From contig CAJUFS010000014.1 of the NCBI GenBank assembly GCA_910585575.1, forward strand, positions 1 through 48,449: 48,449 bases of DNA. The letters run 5' to 3'. Shown here in pieces: positions 16,340-26,100 of this stretch (positions are counted from its first letter, which is position 1; each line of letters begins with the position of its first letter). The notes beneath the pieces are model-generated. The model ran no database searches. It saw nothing but the letters and a program-made list of their open reading frames with translations, and was not told the origin of the DNA. This DNA comes from an uncultured Adlercreutzia sp. GTDB taxonomy: Bacteria; Actinomycetota; Coriobacteriia; Coriobacteriales; Eggerthellaceae. The position numbers were made by a program, and so were the translations under genes.

Positions 16340-18685
16340 ATGGTCAAGACCATCATCAAGCGCGACGGGCGCACCGCAGAGTTCCATCCCCAGAAGATTG
16401 CCGATGCGGTGGAGAAGTCGTTCCAGGCCTGTGCTGCCATGCAGGATCGTGCCACGGCCGAGGAAATTGCGCAGAAGGTGGTCGACAAGCTGGAGAGCGG
16501 CGCCATCGAGGGCACGCCCACGGTGGAGGGCGTCCAGGACCTGGTGGAGGAAACCCTCATCGAGTCCGGCTTCGTGCAGACGGCCAAGGCCTACATCCTG
16601 TATCGCGCCGAGCGCAATCGCGTGCGCGACGTGAACTCCCGCCTCATCCAGACGCTGAAGGACATCACCTTCTCCAAGGCGGCCGATTCCGATATGAAGC
16701 GCGAGAACGCCAACATCGACGCCGACACGGCCATGGGCACCATGCTGAAGTACGGCTCCGAGTCCGCCAAGCAGTTCTATGAGATGTGCGTCATCGACCC
16801 GCGCTTCGCCCGTGCCCACCGCGAGGGCGACATCCATATCCATGACATGGACTTCTACACCCTGACCACCACCTGCTGCCAGATTGAGCTGCGCAAGCTG
16901 TTCAAGGGCGGCTTCTCCACGGGTCACGGCGTGCTGCGCGAGCCCAACGACATTTCCAGCTATGCGGCCCTGGCCTGCATCGCCATCCAGTCGAACCAGA
17001 ACGACCAGCACGGCGGCCAGTCGGTGTGCGACTTCGACTACGGTCTGGCTGAGGGCGTGCGCAAGACCTACCGCCGCCTGTTCAAGAAGCATGTGGCCGA
17101 GGGCGTCGACCTGCTGTCCGACATCGCCGACGATCGCGAGTTCGTCGAGAACCTGCTGGCTCAGATCGAGCAGTCCACGGGCGTGGTGGCCTCGCTGTCC
17201 ATGGACCCCGAGTTCCGCGCTGCCGTGGTAAGCGGTCTTGAGGCTGCCGGCATCGACGCCGCCACCGCTGAGCGCGTGGTGGCCTATGCCGAGAAGAACG
17301 CCTCCCGCGACACCGACCGCCAGACCTTCCAGGCCATGGAGGCCCTGGTGCACAACTTGAACACCATGCACTCCCGCGCCGGCGCTCAGACGCCCTTCAG
17401 CTCGGTGAACTACGGCATGGACACCAGCCCTGAGGGCCGCATGGTCATCAAGAACATGCTGCTGGCCACCGAAGAGGGCCTTGGCTCCGGCGAGACGCCC
17501 ATCTTCCCCGTGCAGATCTTCCGCGTGAAGGAAGGCGTGAACTACAACCCCGAGGATCCGAACTACGACCTGTTCAAGCTGGCCATGCACTGCTCGGCCA
17601 AGCGCCTGTTCCCCAACTTCAGCTTCCTGGACGCTCCCTTCAACGCGCAGTACTACAAGGGCACTCCGGAGACCGAGATTGCCTACATGGGCTGCCGTAC
17701 CCGCGTGATGGGCAACGTGTTCGACCCCTCCAAGGAGGTCACGCCCGGCCGCGGCAACCTGTCCTTCACCTCCATCAACCTGCCCCGTCTGGCCATCCGC
17801 GCCAAGGGCGACCTGGATCTGTTCTTCGACCTGCTGGACTCCAAGCTGCAGCTGGTCACCGGCCAGCTGGACGAGCGCTTCGAGATTCAGGCCCGCAAGC
17901 ATGTGTACAACGCGCCGTTCCTCATGGGCCAGGGCGTGTGGATCGACTCCGAGAAGCTGCTGCCCTCCGATGAGCAGCGCGAGGTGCTGAAGAACGGCAC
18001 GCTCACCACGGGCTTCATCGGCTTGGCCGAGGCCTTGGTGGCTCTGACGGGCCAGCATCACGGCCAGTCGGCCGAGGCGCAGCGCCTGGGTCTGGAGATT
18101 GTGGGCCATATGCGCAGCTACTGCGACCGCATCTCCCGCGAGCGCGGCATGAACTACACCCTCATCGCCACGCCGGCCGAGGGCCTGTCCGGCCGCTTCG
18201 TGCGCATGGACCGCGCCCGCTACGGCGTCATCCCCGGCGTCACCGATCGCGACTACTACACCAACGGCTTCCACGTGCCGGTGTACTACGACATCTCCGC
18301 TTTCGACAAGATTGCCAAGGAGGCGCCCTACCACGCGCTTACCAACGGCGGCCATATCAGCTACATCGAGCTCGACGGCGACCCGACGGACAACCTGGAG
18401 GCCTTCGAGAGCGTTATCCGCTACATGAAGGACTGCGGCATGGGCTACGGCTCGGTGAACCATCCGGTCGACCGTGACCCGGTGTGCGGCTACAACGGCA
18501 TCATCGAGGACGTGTGCCCCAAGTGCGGCCGCACCGAGGCCGAGCACCAGCAGCCCTTCGAGCGCATCCGCCGCATCACGGGCTACCTGGTAGGCACGCT
18601 CGACCGCTTCAACGACGCCAAGCGCGCCGAGGAGCACGACCGCGTAAAGCACGACGTGCCCGCAACGGACGAGGCTGCTGAGTAA
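16340..18685 (+). CDS. nrdD: Anaerobic (class III) ribonucleoside-triphosphate reductase
   Basis: This oxygen-sensitive glycyl-radical enzyme reduces NTPs to dNTPs in the cytoplasm. The ATG at 16340 follows GAAAGGA and gives 781 aa. Residues 1-95 form an ATP-cone allosteric domain (VKTIIKRDGRTAEFHPQKIA). The catalytic NRDD domain follows (GDIHIHDMDFYTLTTTCCQI, QSNQNDQHGGQSVCDFDYG). The glycyl-radical residue is G748 in RRITGYLVG, 34 residues from the C-terminus, as usual. The zinc site near the end shows C716, C726 and C729. The residue two positions before C716, where the family often has a fourth cysteine, is Pro, and D713 lies where a CxxC would begin. The gene is single-cistron with NrdR boxes upstream and a terminator downstream. 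Its activase gene nrdG lies 3.7 kb away on the other strand. Confidence 0.97.
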   Translation: MVKTIIKRDGRTAEFHPQKIADAVEKSFQACAAMQDRATAEEIAQKVVDKLESGAIEGTPTVEGVQDLVEETLIESGFVQTAKAYILYRAERNRVRDVNSRLIQTLKDITFSKAADSDMKRENANIDADTAMGTMLKYGSESAKQFYEMCVIDPRFARAHREGDIHIHDMDFYTLTTTCCQIELRKLFKGGFSTGHGVLREPNDISSYAALACIAIQSNQNDQHGGQSVCDFDYGLAEGVRKTYRRLFKKHVAEGVDLLSDIADDREFVENLLAQIEQSTGVVASLSMDPEFRAAVVSGLEAAGIDAATAERVVAYAEKNASRDTDRQTFQAMEALVHNLNTMHSRAGAQTPFSSVNYGMDTSPEGRMVIKNMLLATEEGLGSGETPIFPVQIFRVKEGVNYNPEDPNYDLFKLAMHCSAKRLFPNFSFLDAPFNAQYYKGTPETEIAYMGCRTRVMGNVFDPSKEVTPGRGNLSFTSINLPRLAIRAKGDLDLFFDLLDSKLQLVTGQLDERFEIQARKHVYNAPFLMGQGVWIDSEKLLPSDEQREVLKNGTLTTGFIGLAEALVALTGQHHGQSAEAQRLGLEIVGHMRSYCDRISRERGMNYTLIATPAEGLSGRFVRMDRARYGVIPGVTDRDYYTNGFHVPVYYDISAFDKIAKEAPYHALTNGGHISYIELDGDPTDNLEAFESVIRYMKDCGMGYGSVNHPVDRDPVCGYNGIIEDVCPKCGRTEAEHQQPFERIRRITGYLVGTLDRFNDAKRAEEHDRVKHDVPATDEAAE

Positions 18686-18710
18686 GCGGCTAGAACCCAG
18701 CCAAGTCAGC

Positions 18711-18742
18711 AAAGAAGGGAGCCTTCGGGCTCCCTTCTTTTT
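18711..18742 (+). terminator. Rho-independent terminator of nrdD
   Basis: The stem AAGAAGGGAGCC/GGCTCCCTTCTT (18712-18723, 18728-18739) has a TTCG loop and is followed by a T-run. It lies 26 bp after the nrdD stop. Confidence 0.92.
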
Positions 18743-18793
18743 GTATTGCTAGCCATATCTCGGATCTGAGAGGGGAAGGAGTACCGCCTAAAT

Positions 18794-18847
18794 TTCACCT
18801 TCCCTTTACATTCGCCTTACGTGGTTCTCGCACGAGTTCCTTAGACT
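18794..18847 (+). promoter_or_regulatory. Pho-box-like direct repeats and -10 box upstream of the Na/Pi cotransporter
   Basis: TTCACC (18794), TTTACA (18805) and CTTACG (18816) recur at exact 11-bp spacing, with a weaker fourth unit CTCGCA at 18827. Hexamers separated by 5 bp are the layout of PhoP/PhoB boxes (Bacillus consensus TTAACA-N5-TTAACA). A -10-like TAGACT lies at 18842-18847, so the repeats cover the -35 region, typical for activation. Confidence 0.6.
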
Positions 18848-18935
18848 ACGGTTCGCTGAAACAGGAAACGTGCGCCTAGATGCTCTGGGCGAAAGGCGAG
18901 CGGCGGCGCTGAGGCGCCCCGGTGAAGGAGAAGCA

Positions 18936-19973
18936 GTGCAGGAGTTGATGCAGATCGGACTGGGCCTTCTGGGCGGTCTGGCCATTTTTCTCTACGGTAT
19001 GAACCTCATGAGCGGCAGCTTGCAGGATGCTGCGGGCGACCGCATGCGCTCCATTTTGGCAGCGGTTACCAAGAACCCCGTTATTGGCGTGCTGGCCGGT
19101 GCGGTGGCTACGGCCGTGCTGCAAAGCTCCAGCGCCACCACGGTTATGACCATCGGTTTCGTGTCGGCGGGCCTGATGAAGCTGCGCCAGGCCATCCCCA
19201 TCATCATGGGCGCGAACATCGGCACCACCATTACGGCGCAGATCATCGCCTTCAAGTTGTCCGACTACGTGCTGGCCATCGTGTTCGTGGGCTTTGTCAT
19301 CATGAGCTTGGCGAAGCAGCAGAACATCAAGCTGGGCGGCCGCGCCGTCTTCGGCTTCGGCCTGTTGTTCCTGGGCATCGACACCATGGGCGGCGTCATG
19401 AAGCCCTTGGCCACGAACCCGGTCTTCACCGACATGATTGCCGAGGTGGTGGGCGTGCCGCTGCTGGGCGTGCTGGTGGGCACCTTAATGACGGTCGTGG
19501 TGCAAAGCTCCAGCGCCACCATCGCCGTGCTGCAGAACTTCGCGGCTCAGCCGGGCATCGACGGGGCCAGCATTATTGGTCTGCACGGGGCCATCCCCAT
19601 CTTGCTGGGCGACAACCTGGGCACCTGTATTACGGCGCTCATGGCTGCCATCGGGCAGTCGCGCGACGCCAAGCGGGTGGCCCTGGCCCACTGCATCTTC
19701 AACCTGTCGGGGTGCTTGCTGTTCGTGTGGCTCATCGGTCCCTTCGCCGGGGTCATTGCCGCCATCACGCCGGGGCCCGAGTTGGAGGTCATCGCGCGCC
19801 AGATTGCCAACGCGCACACGCTCTTCAACGTGTCTATGACCCTGATCTGGCTGCCCTTGGTGTCCCTTATGGTGCGCATGGTTATGGCGCTGCTGCCCGA
19901 GAAGCCGCGCCGGCCCCGCGATCCCCTGCACGATCGCGAGACGCCTTGGATGCCCGACGGCGCTGCGGCCTAA
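18936..19973 (+). CDS. Na/Pi cotransporter family protein (short, without PhoU-like domain)
   Basis: The GTG at 18936 follows GAAGGAG at 5-nt spacing and gives 345 aa; an ATG at 18948 is a possible alternative. It belongs to the PNaS (NptA/type II Na+/phosphate) family, which imports phosphate with sodium across the cytoplasmic membrane. The diagnostic inverted-repeat motifs QSSSATTVMTIGF (about residue 62) and QSSSATIAVLQN (about 189) are present, with about eight hydrophobic helices and repeated GANIGT/GDNLGT motifs. Many bacterial members carry a C-terminal PhoU-like domain of about 200 residues, but this one ends soon after the last helix. The Pho-box-like array upstream and the PhoB/PhoR-like pair 113 bp downstream support a phosphate role. 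Confidence 0.9.
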   Translation: MQELMQIGLGLLGGLAIFLYGMNLMSGSLQDAAGDRMRSILAAVTKNPVIGVLAGAVATAVLQSSSATTVMTIGFVSAGLMKLRQAIPIIMGANIGTTITAQIIAFKLSDYVLAIVFVGFVIMSLAKQQNIKLGGRAVFGFGLLFLGIDTMGGVMKPLATNPVFTDMIAEVVGVPLLGVLVGTLMTVVVQSSSATIAVLQNFAAQPGIDGASIIGLHGAIPILLGDNLGTCITALMAAIGQSRDAKRVALAHCIFNLSGCLLFVWLIGPFAGVIAAITPGPELEVIARQIANAHTLFNVSMTLIWLPLVSLMVRMVMALLPEKPRRPRDPLHDRETPWMPDGAAA

Positions 19974-20086
19974 ATACGGGCGCTCGTCTCAGAAGTTCAT
20001 CAAGAACGTCACGCTTGCTTCGGGGGCGGCCGCAGGGCCGTCCCCCTCGTCGTACAATAGGCGATGCTAGCAACTGAAGGAGATCC

Positions 20087-20854
20087 ATGGCCGATCAGCC
20101 CCTCATATTCTACGTGGAAGACGACGAGCACATTCGCGATTTGACCAGCTACGCCCTGCGCCAGGCCGGGTTTGCTGTGCGCGCCTTCCCTGACGGCTCG
20201 GACCTCATGGAAGCATGCCGCCAGGAAGCCCCCCAGGCGGTTCTCCTCGACATCATGCTTCCCGGCGTGGATGGGCTCGAGCTGTTGCGCCAACTGCGCG
20301 CCGATGCGGCTACCGAGAACATTCCCGTCATGATGCTGACGGCGAAGGGCACCGAGTACGACGCCGTATGCGGGCTCGATGCCGGTGCCGATGACTACCT
20401 GGCGAAGCCCTTCGGCATGATGGAGCTTATTTCGCGGGTCAACGCGCTGCTGCGTCGGGCCGCCCGTCCCGCGCCATCGACATCGCCGGTCCCCGCATCC
20501 GACGGGCATGAAGTCCCATCGCCTGATCGTGCCCCCTCTGCCGACGTCCTGCAGAGCGGTCCCATCGAGCTGTCCCTGGCGGCCCATCGGGTGAAAGCCC
20601 AGGGCCAGAAGGTTCCGCTGACGGTCAAGGAATTCGATCTGCTGCGCGTGCTCATGGAAAACGAGGGCCGCGTGCTGACCCGTGATCAACTGCTGGAAAT
20701 GGTGTGGGACGTGCTCTATGCCGGCGAAACTCGCACGGTGGACGCCCACGTGAAAACCTTGCGACAGAAGCTGGCTGCCGCTGCCCCAGGGGCCGAGCAG
20801 GCCATTGCCACGGTGCGCGGCGTGGGCTACGTGTTCCAGGGGGAGGGCCAGTAA
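20087..20854 (+). CDS. OmpR/PhoB-family response regulator
   Basis: The ATG at 20087 follows GAAGGAG and gives 255 aa. The receiver domain (1-120) has the acidic pair D12/D13, the phosphoacceptor D55 in LLDIMLPG, and K107 in LAKPFG. A Pro- and Ser-rich linker of about 35 residues leads to a winged-helix DNA-binding domain (about 155-255; LTVKEFDLLRVLMENEGRVL, TVDAHVKTLRQKL). The gene overlaps the histidine kinase gene by one base. Its position next to a Na/Pi transporter with Pho-box-like repeats suggests the phosphate regulator (PhoB/PhoP), but this is inference from context. Confidence 0.93.
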   Translation: MADQPLIFYVEDDEHIRDLTSYALRQAGFAVRAFPDGSDLMEACRQEAPQAVLLDIMLPGVDGLELLRQLRADAATENIPVMMLTAKGTEYDAVCGLDAGADDYLAKPFGMMELISRVNALLRRAARPAPSTSPVPASDGHEVPSPDRAPSADVLQSGPIELSLAAHRVKAQGQKVPLTVKEFDLLRVLMENEGRVLTRDQLLEMVWDVLYAGETRTVDAHVKTLRQKLAAAAPGAEQAIATVRGVGYVFQGEGQ

Positions 20855-22374
20855 TGGCGCCCTTGAAGGAGGCCATGAGCCTCTCGGGGCGTATTTTCCG
20901 CAGCGTTCTAGCCTTTGCCCTGGTGGGTATTGTGCTATTCTCGGTGGTCATTACCGGTATCTTCTACGTCTCGCTTGAGCACGATGCCTCGGCGAAGCTG
21001 CTGGCCCAGGCCCATCGCGCCGCAGCGGTGCTTGATGAAGAACCCGTCGACGCGCGGCCGGCCGTGCTTGCCGAGCAGTTCGACGGAGCGGTGCGCTATA
21101 CCCTCATCGATGCCGGCGGCGCCGTGCTGTTCGACAGTGCCGCCCCCGCAGAGGGTGTTTCGTGGGAGAATCACGCCGACCGCCCCGAAGTGCGCGCGGC
21201 GTTAGAAAGCGGCGAAGGGGCCACCAGCCGTCACTCCACGACGCTCAACGCCGATACCCTTTATGCGGCGGCCCCATTGTCGAACGGCTCGGTGGTGCGC
21301 CTTGCTGAGACGCGTGCCTCGCTTATTGCGTTCTTCGCCACCGACTTGATGATGCCCGTCGCCTTGGCGCTGCTGGCGGCCGTGGTGCTGGTGCTGGTAC
21401 TTTCGCGCCTGCTGACGCGCCACTTGATGCGACCCCTCGATAATTTGGACGTGTCATCGCCGCTGGACAATGCGGCCTATGCCGAAATGCAGCCCTTGCT
21501 CGAGCGCATCGATTCGCAGCAGCGTACCTTGCGCGCCCAGAACGAGGAGCTGGCCCGGGCGGAAAGCCTGCGCCGCGACTTCTCGGCCAACGTGTCCCAC
21601 GAGATGAAGACGCCGCTCCAGGTTATTTCCGGCTATGCCGAGCTTATGGCCAACAACATGGTTCCTCCCAAGGAGGTGCCGCGCTTCGCGGGGCTCATCT
21701 ACGAGGAGTCCCAGGCTATGCGCGCGCTCATCAACGATGTGCTGGTGCTCTCGCGCCTCGATGAGTCTTCGGGCGATATTGCCCAGACCGGCCCCGTCAA
21801 TCTAGCGACGGTGGCCGAACGCGTCGTGCATCGATTGGCCGCGCCGGCCCACGAAGCCGGCGTGGTGGTTTCGCTTGAGACGGTGCCCGTGTGGGTTGAG
21901 GGCAGCGAGCTCTTGCTGGAGCAGATGATCTACAACCTGGTGGAGAACGCGGTGCGCTACAACCACGAAGGCGGCGCCGTGCACGTGCAGGTAACCGAGG
22001 AGAGGGGCGAGGGTACCGCGCTTATGGGCGAAGAGGGAACGGCGCAAGGCCGCGGCCGCGCGCGAGACCCCGAAGACGGCGCGGCGCTCGGCGAGGGAGA
22101 TGTTGCGGCCTCGGCAACGGCCGCAACGCATCTCCTCCGGGTAGCCGTCGTGCGCGTAAGCGATACGGGTGCGGGCATTCCCCTTGAGGCCCAGGAGAAG
22201 ATCTTCGAACGCTTCTACCGCCTGGACAAAAGCCGTTCCAAGGAGACGGGCGGCACAGGCCTGGGCCTGGCCATCGTGAAGCACGCGGCCCTCTATCACG
22301 GTGGCGAAGTAAGCCTGGAAAGCGAAGAAGGCCAGGGCACCACTTTCACGGTACGGCTGCCCCTGAGCTCCTAG
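20854..22374 (+). CDS. Membrane sensor histidine kinase (PhoR-like)
   Basis: The ATG at 20854 overlaps the regulator stop (TAATG) and gives 506 aa. Two membrane helices (about 15-38 and 150-180) enclose a sensor domain of about 110 residues. HisKA carries H249 in SHEMKTPLQVISGYAEL. The ATPase domain has the N box with N365 (LVENAVRYN), the G1 box VSDTGAGIP, the F box FERFYRLD and the G2 box GGTGLGLAIVKH. Between the N box and G1 is an unusual low-complexity insertion of about 45 residues rich in Glu, Gly and Ala, where most kinases have only a short hairpin. It is translationally coupled to the regulator. Only five bases separate its stop from the convergent nrdG stop. Confidence 0.93.
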   Translation: MAPLKEAMSLSGRIFRSVLAFALVGIVLFSVVITGIFYVSLEHDASAKLLAQAHRAAAVLDEEPVDARPAVLAEQFDGAVRYTLIDAGGAVLFDSAAPAEGVSWENHADRPEVRAALESGEGATSRHSTTLNADTLYAAAPLSNGSVVRLAETRASLIAFFATDLMMPVALALLAAVVLVLVLSRLLTRHLMRPLDNLDVSSPLDNAAYAEMQPLLERIDSQQRTLRAQNEELARAESLRRDFSANVSHEMKTPLQVISGYAELMANNMVPPKEVPRFAGLIYEESQAMRALINDVLVLSRLDESSGDIAQTGPVNLATVAERVVHRLAAPAHEAGVVVSLETVPVWVEGSELLLEQMIYNLVENAVRYNHEGGAVHVQVTEERGEGTALMGEEGTAQGRGRARDPEDGAALGEGDVAASATAATHLLRVAVVRVSDTGAGIPLEAQEKIFERFYRLDKSRSKETGGTGLGLAIVKHAALYHGGEVSLESEEGQGTTFTVRLPLSS

Positions 22375-22379
22375 TGCGT

Positions 22380-22982
22380 TTACCAGTTGGAAGGCTTTTC
22401 CAGCGAGAAGGTGGTGGGCTGCCACTCCACGATGGCGCCGGCGCGGCGGGTGGCCGGCACGTCGATGAGGCGCTGGTTCGAGGAACCGCACCACTTCAGC
22501 TCAAGAGACTTGAGGGATTCGACGAAGGGACCGTCTACTAGGACGTCGATGTGCTCCAGAAGGTGCTTGACGGCGGCGTCGTTGCGACGGGCCAGGTCTT
22601 CGTACAGATAGCCCGTATAGCACCAGATGCCGTAGCCGCGCTCTTTCAGCGCCTCGGCCAGAAGACCGCAGGGACCCGGCTGCTCGAAGGGCTCGCCGCC
22701 CGAGAGCGTGACGTCGTGCACGAGGCCGTTGGCCTCGATGTCGGCCAGCAGGGCCGGCAGCCCCAGCTCGGTGCCACCGCAGGCCGGCTGGCTGTCGGGG
22801 TTGTGGCACCCGGGGCATCCGTGGGAGCACCCTTGCACGAACACGGCATAGCGCAGGCCCGGGCCGTCCACAATGGAGTCGGGCTCGGTGCCGTACAGGG
22901 TGATGGTGGCGGTTTCGAAATCCTCGACGCGGCGAGCAGAAGACTCGTCTGCGGAGGAGCTGTTGTTTTGCGTAGTATCCAT
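22380..22982 (-). CDS. nrdG: Anaerobic ribonucleotide reductase activating protein, radical SAM
   Basis: This [4Fe-4S] radical-SAM enzyme generates the glycyl radical on NrdD. The ATG at 22982 gives 200 aa. The frame is open upstream to about 23084 but without a better start, and the ribosome binding site is weak. The core begins at ATITLYGTEPDSIVDGPGLR and contains the cluster motif CSHGCPGC (CxxxCxxC) and the SAM-binding GGE in VTLSGGEPFEQ. The C-terminal VDGPFVESLKS and RLIDVPAT are typical of NrdG. A Ser/Glu-rich N-terminal tail of about 20 residues precedes the domain. The gene is not adjacent to nrdD and has no NrdR box that I can see. It lies downstream of the giant surface-protein gene on the same strand, with hairpins between. 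Confidence 0.93.
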   Translation of the reverse strand: MDTTQNNSSSADESSARRVEDFETATITLYGTEPDSIVDGPGLRYAVFVQGCSHGCPGCHNPDSQPACGGTELGLPALLADIEANGLVHDVTLSGGEPFEQPGPCGLLAEALKERGYGIWCYTGYLYEDLARRNDAAVKHLLEHIDVLVDGPFVESLKSLELKWCGSSNQRLIDVPATRRAGAIVEWQPTTFSLEKPSNW

Positions 22983-23057
22983 GGCGCCATTGTAGCCCAG
23001 GGCCCGATGCGCAACGGTGAACTGTTGCCGACCCACAAAGTCGGCACGAATACGTAA

Positions 23058-23177
23058 GACGCCGACCGCAGAGCCGGTGCTCACGGTCGGCGTCGGGAGA
23101 TTTCAAGACCTACGGCACGGCGTGGCGCGGATGCAATAGATCCAGGAGACGTTCTGCCCGCCCCGCCCTGCGGGCGG
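23058..23177 (-). terminator. Two hairpins between the giant surface-protein gene and nrdG
   Basis: CCGCCC/GGGCGG (23163-23177) and a perfect 11-bp stem GACGCCGACCG/CGGTCGGCGTC (23058-23068, 23084-23094) follow the giant gene stop on the minus strand. Only TTAC follows the larger stem, so termination may be incomplete. Confidence 0.5.
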
Positions 23178-23189
23178 AGCTCTGTGTCT

Positions 23190-26100
23190 CTAGGCGTTTT
23201 CGGTCTGCTGTCGTCGGCGGCGGATGGCGACAGCTGCGGTACTGGCGAAGCCAAGGGCCGCTAAAAGAGCAAGGGTGGTGGCAGCCCGATTCTGCACTGA
23301 ATCGGACAGTCCGCTGCTCAGGGCGGTTTCGTCGTCAAAAAGCGCAACGGAAGCGGGGCCAGATCCTGTCGATCCTGGCCGACCCTCGGTCGTTGCCCCT
23401 ACGACTGACGTTTCACCTGCAAGAGAGATCTGGGTAGCCAGAGCGCTATCGGCTCGGGAAATCAGCGTGGTGAACGCACTTCTCTGGCGATCGGCAAATG
23501 GCGAATTCGCGGCATGGTGCAGTGGAAGTCGAGAGCCGGCGCCGTCGGGCAGCAGGGTCGATCCCGAAGCGCCTCCCGGCCCAAGTATTCCGACATTTCC
23601 GGGGGCTCCGGGGTGTGTTGTCTCGGTTCCTGGCGCAAAGACTCCGGGGCTTGTGTTGCTTCCTGTGCCGCCGGGGATGCTGCCGTCGGTGCCGGGCGTC
23701 GTGCTGGTACCGGGAGTGGTTCCCGGTGTCGTAGGCGTTGCCGGCTGGGAAGACTCGGTCGGCGTGGGTGCGTCGGGTTCCGCCGGCTGACCGGGCTTAG
23801 GAGTTTCTGGCTCTTCGGGACTGATGGCCGCGCTCTTCTTGAGCACGAACAGATAGCCGCTGTCGTTGGTATAGCCGATATGGCCGGCTGCGTCGAGATA
23901 GGGGGAGGCCATGGTGTAGTTCTGGCGTGCGGCAGCCGGCTGGTAGACACGATGAGCCTGAGCGCTGCCCTCCTGGTAGCCATAGAGACAACCCGTGGCG
24001 TCATTGGTGGTGAAATACAGGGCAAGGCCCTGATCGCGCACGGTCAGGGGATGGCTTTTAACCTCGCCGGGAAGAGCCGTCCCGTCGGCGTGGGTGATGC
24101 GGCGGGTAACGGTGAACCGATCAAGATCGATTTCGGCCAGAACACCCTTACCGCCCAGCGCGCCGCCCACATAAGCCGTAGATCCCACCACGGCCGGCGT
24201 GGAGGTGGAAGTGTCGGCAAAGGACAGGGACAATCCCCGCCGCAGCTGGCCCGAGCTGTCAACGGAAAAGCGATGAAACGCTCCGTCGCGCGAGACCAGG
24301 TAGCAGGTGCGCCTTGTGCCATTGACCCCGCCCACTACTAAGGTGCTGCGCAGTGGGGAAGAGCTAAGGGCCAGGGTGCTCACTTCCAAGCTCAGGTCGG
24401 GGCGGTAGGCGTGAACGACGCCGGCATCGTCGCCGATAACGTAGGCGCCGCCCACCAGGGCGCCGCCAGCCCAGTAGTAACCGGCGCGCGGGTTGGTGAT
24501 AGCGCCGCGCAGCTTTCCCGTGCGCACGTCGAAGGCACGCAGGGTGCCCCGAGTGCTCATGCCCTTGCGATCCAGCTTCTCGGCCGTGGCCAGGTACACT
24601 AAACCGTTGGCCACGGTGGGGGTGGATAAAGTCTGGGCGCCTTCCAGCGAGGCGGGAACGTACCAGAGCGTTTCAAGGGTTGAAGCAGAGAGGGCCTGAA
24701 CAGCCCCTTCGGCCAGGGGAACGACGATGATGCCACTGCCGTAGGCAAGGCGGCAGGTGGAATTAATGGCTCCCGCCAACCGCTTGGTGGTGCGCGTCCC
24801 GTCTTCGGCCACTACGGACAGGGTGGCACGTTGAAGATCAGCGCCTGAGACGAGGAAGGTGCGCTGGCCGACCACAAGGGGATCGGAGGTATAGGAAACA
24901 CTCAGGCTGCGGGAGGCGAAAGAGGCGCTGCGCAGCGTACGGAAGAGCGCCGGCGCTTCGGACAAAAGCACGGGATCGAAGGCTTCCTCTACCTCGGCGG
25001 CAACCAGGGGCGTGTCTGCTGAGGCGTTTGCGATGTTCCCCTGGGCCACTACGGAGGCATGCTCGGTGAAGCCCTCCCAATCAAGGGCCAGATCGGGATG
25101 GTCAGCCTCGATATTCGCCTCAGGGACTTCGACTGGCTGCTCCTCGCCGCTTCGATCCAGGTAGCGCAGCTCAATGACATCGCCGTCGACCACTTCGTAG
25201 TCGTCGGCATAGACGTCGGCGTAGCGGCCATTGACGTAGAAGGCCCAGTAGGACCGCGGGTCGTCGAAGGTGGCGGCCAGGGTGCGTCCCGCCTGATTGG
25301 TAATGCTGTAGGGCAGCCATCCCTCCTCAGTCGAGGCACCCATGCCGTGGGCGGAAAGCAGGCGCGAGAAACAATCCCAGGCCGACCATGACTCGTCGGC
25401 AGCGAGCTCAAGCACGGCCGCCGGCACCCAGGCTTGAGCCGCGAAGGCCTCACCGTCTTCATGCTCGGTGACGCCGGTGATGGAGGCGGTAACCGTGCGC
25501 ACGGCGGGTTCCTGGCCACCGGATGGGTCGACGGTGCCTTCGGTGCCCTTCACCACGAAGGTGGCTTCGACCGGTTGGCGGTACAGCTGGGCCAGCAGCG
25601 GCCCCCACGTGGGATCATCCTGATAGCGTTCGAAGTAGTCGGCGAACTTCTCGGAGGAGAGGCAGCTGCGCACGGTGATGGTGCGATCATAGGCAGGGCG
25701 CGTGACCAGCAAGTTCTGGTGTGTGACCACGTTCTTGTCCGAGGACTCGAAGTACTGGTTGTCGTCGGGCACCGCGCTGTTCGTGACCAGCTGGGGAACA
25801 ATGCCGCCGACGATGGCCGAAGCCTCGTCGTGAGTGCGCGACCAGAGCAAGCTACCGTCGCTGGCGCGCGATACCTTGAAGAAGTAGTCGAGGTTGTCGG
25901 TGACCGCGTCGGCGCTTTGGCCGCGGGAAATGGCCTCGAAGTAATGGGCCTTCGCCTCCTCCATAAGGGCTATTTCGTCCTCAAGGGCCTGGCGGCTGAC
26001 GGGCTCCACGGTAACGTCGTACACCTTGATGGCGCACACCCAGGGTCGCGCCCGCTCGTAGACTTTGACGGTCAGCGTGGTAGTGGCCGCGTCGCCCTCA

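Noticed and set aside
15917..18712. Open minus-strand frame of about 931 codons
   Set aside because: It is the complement of nrdD, whose protein is unmistakable. The composition is that of a shadow frame.
23190..23330. LPxTG sortase anchor on the giant surface protein
   Set aside because: The C-terminus has a hydrophobic helix and RRRR, but no LPxTG or variant precedes it.
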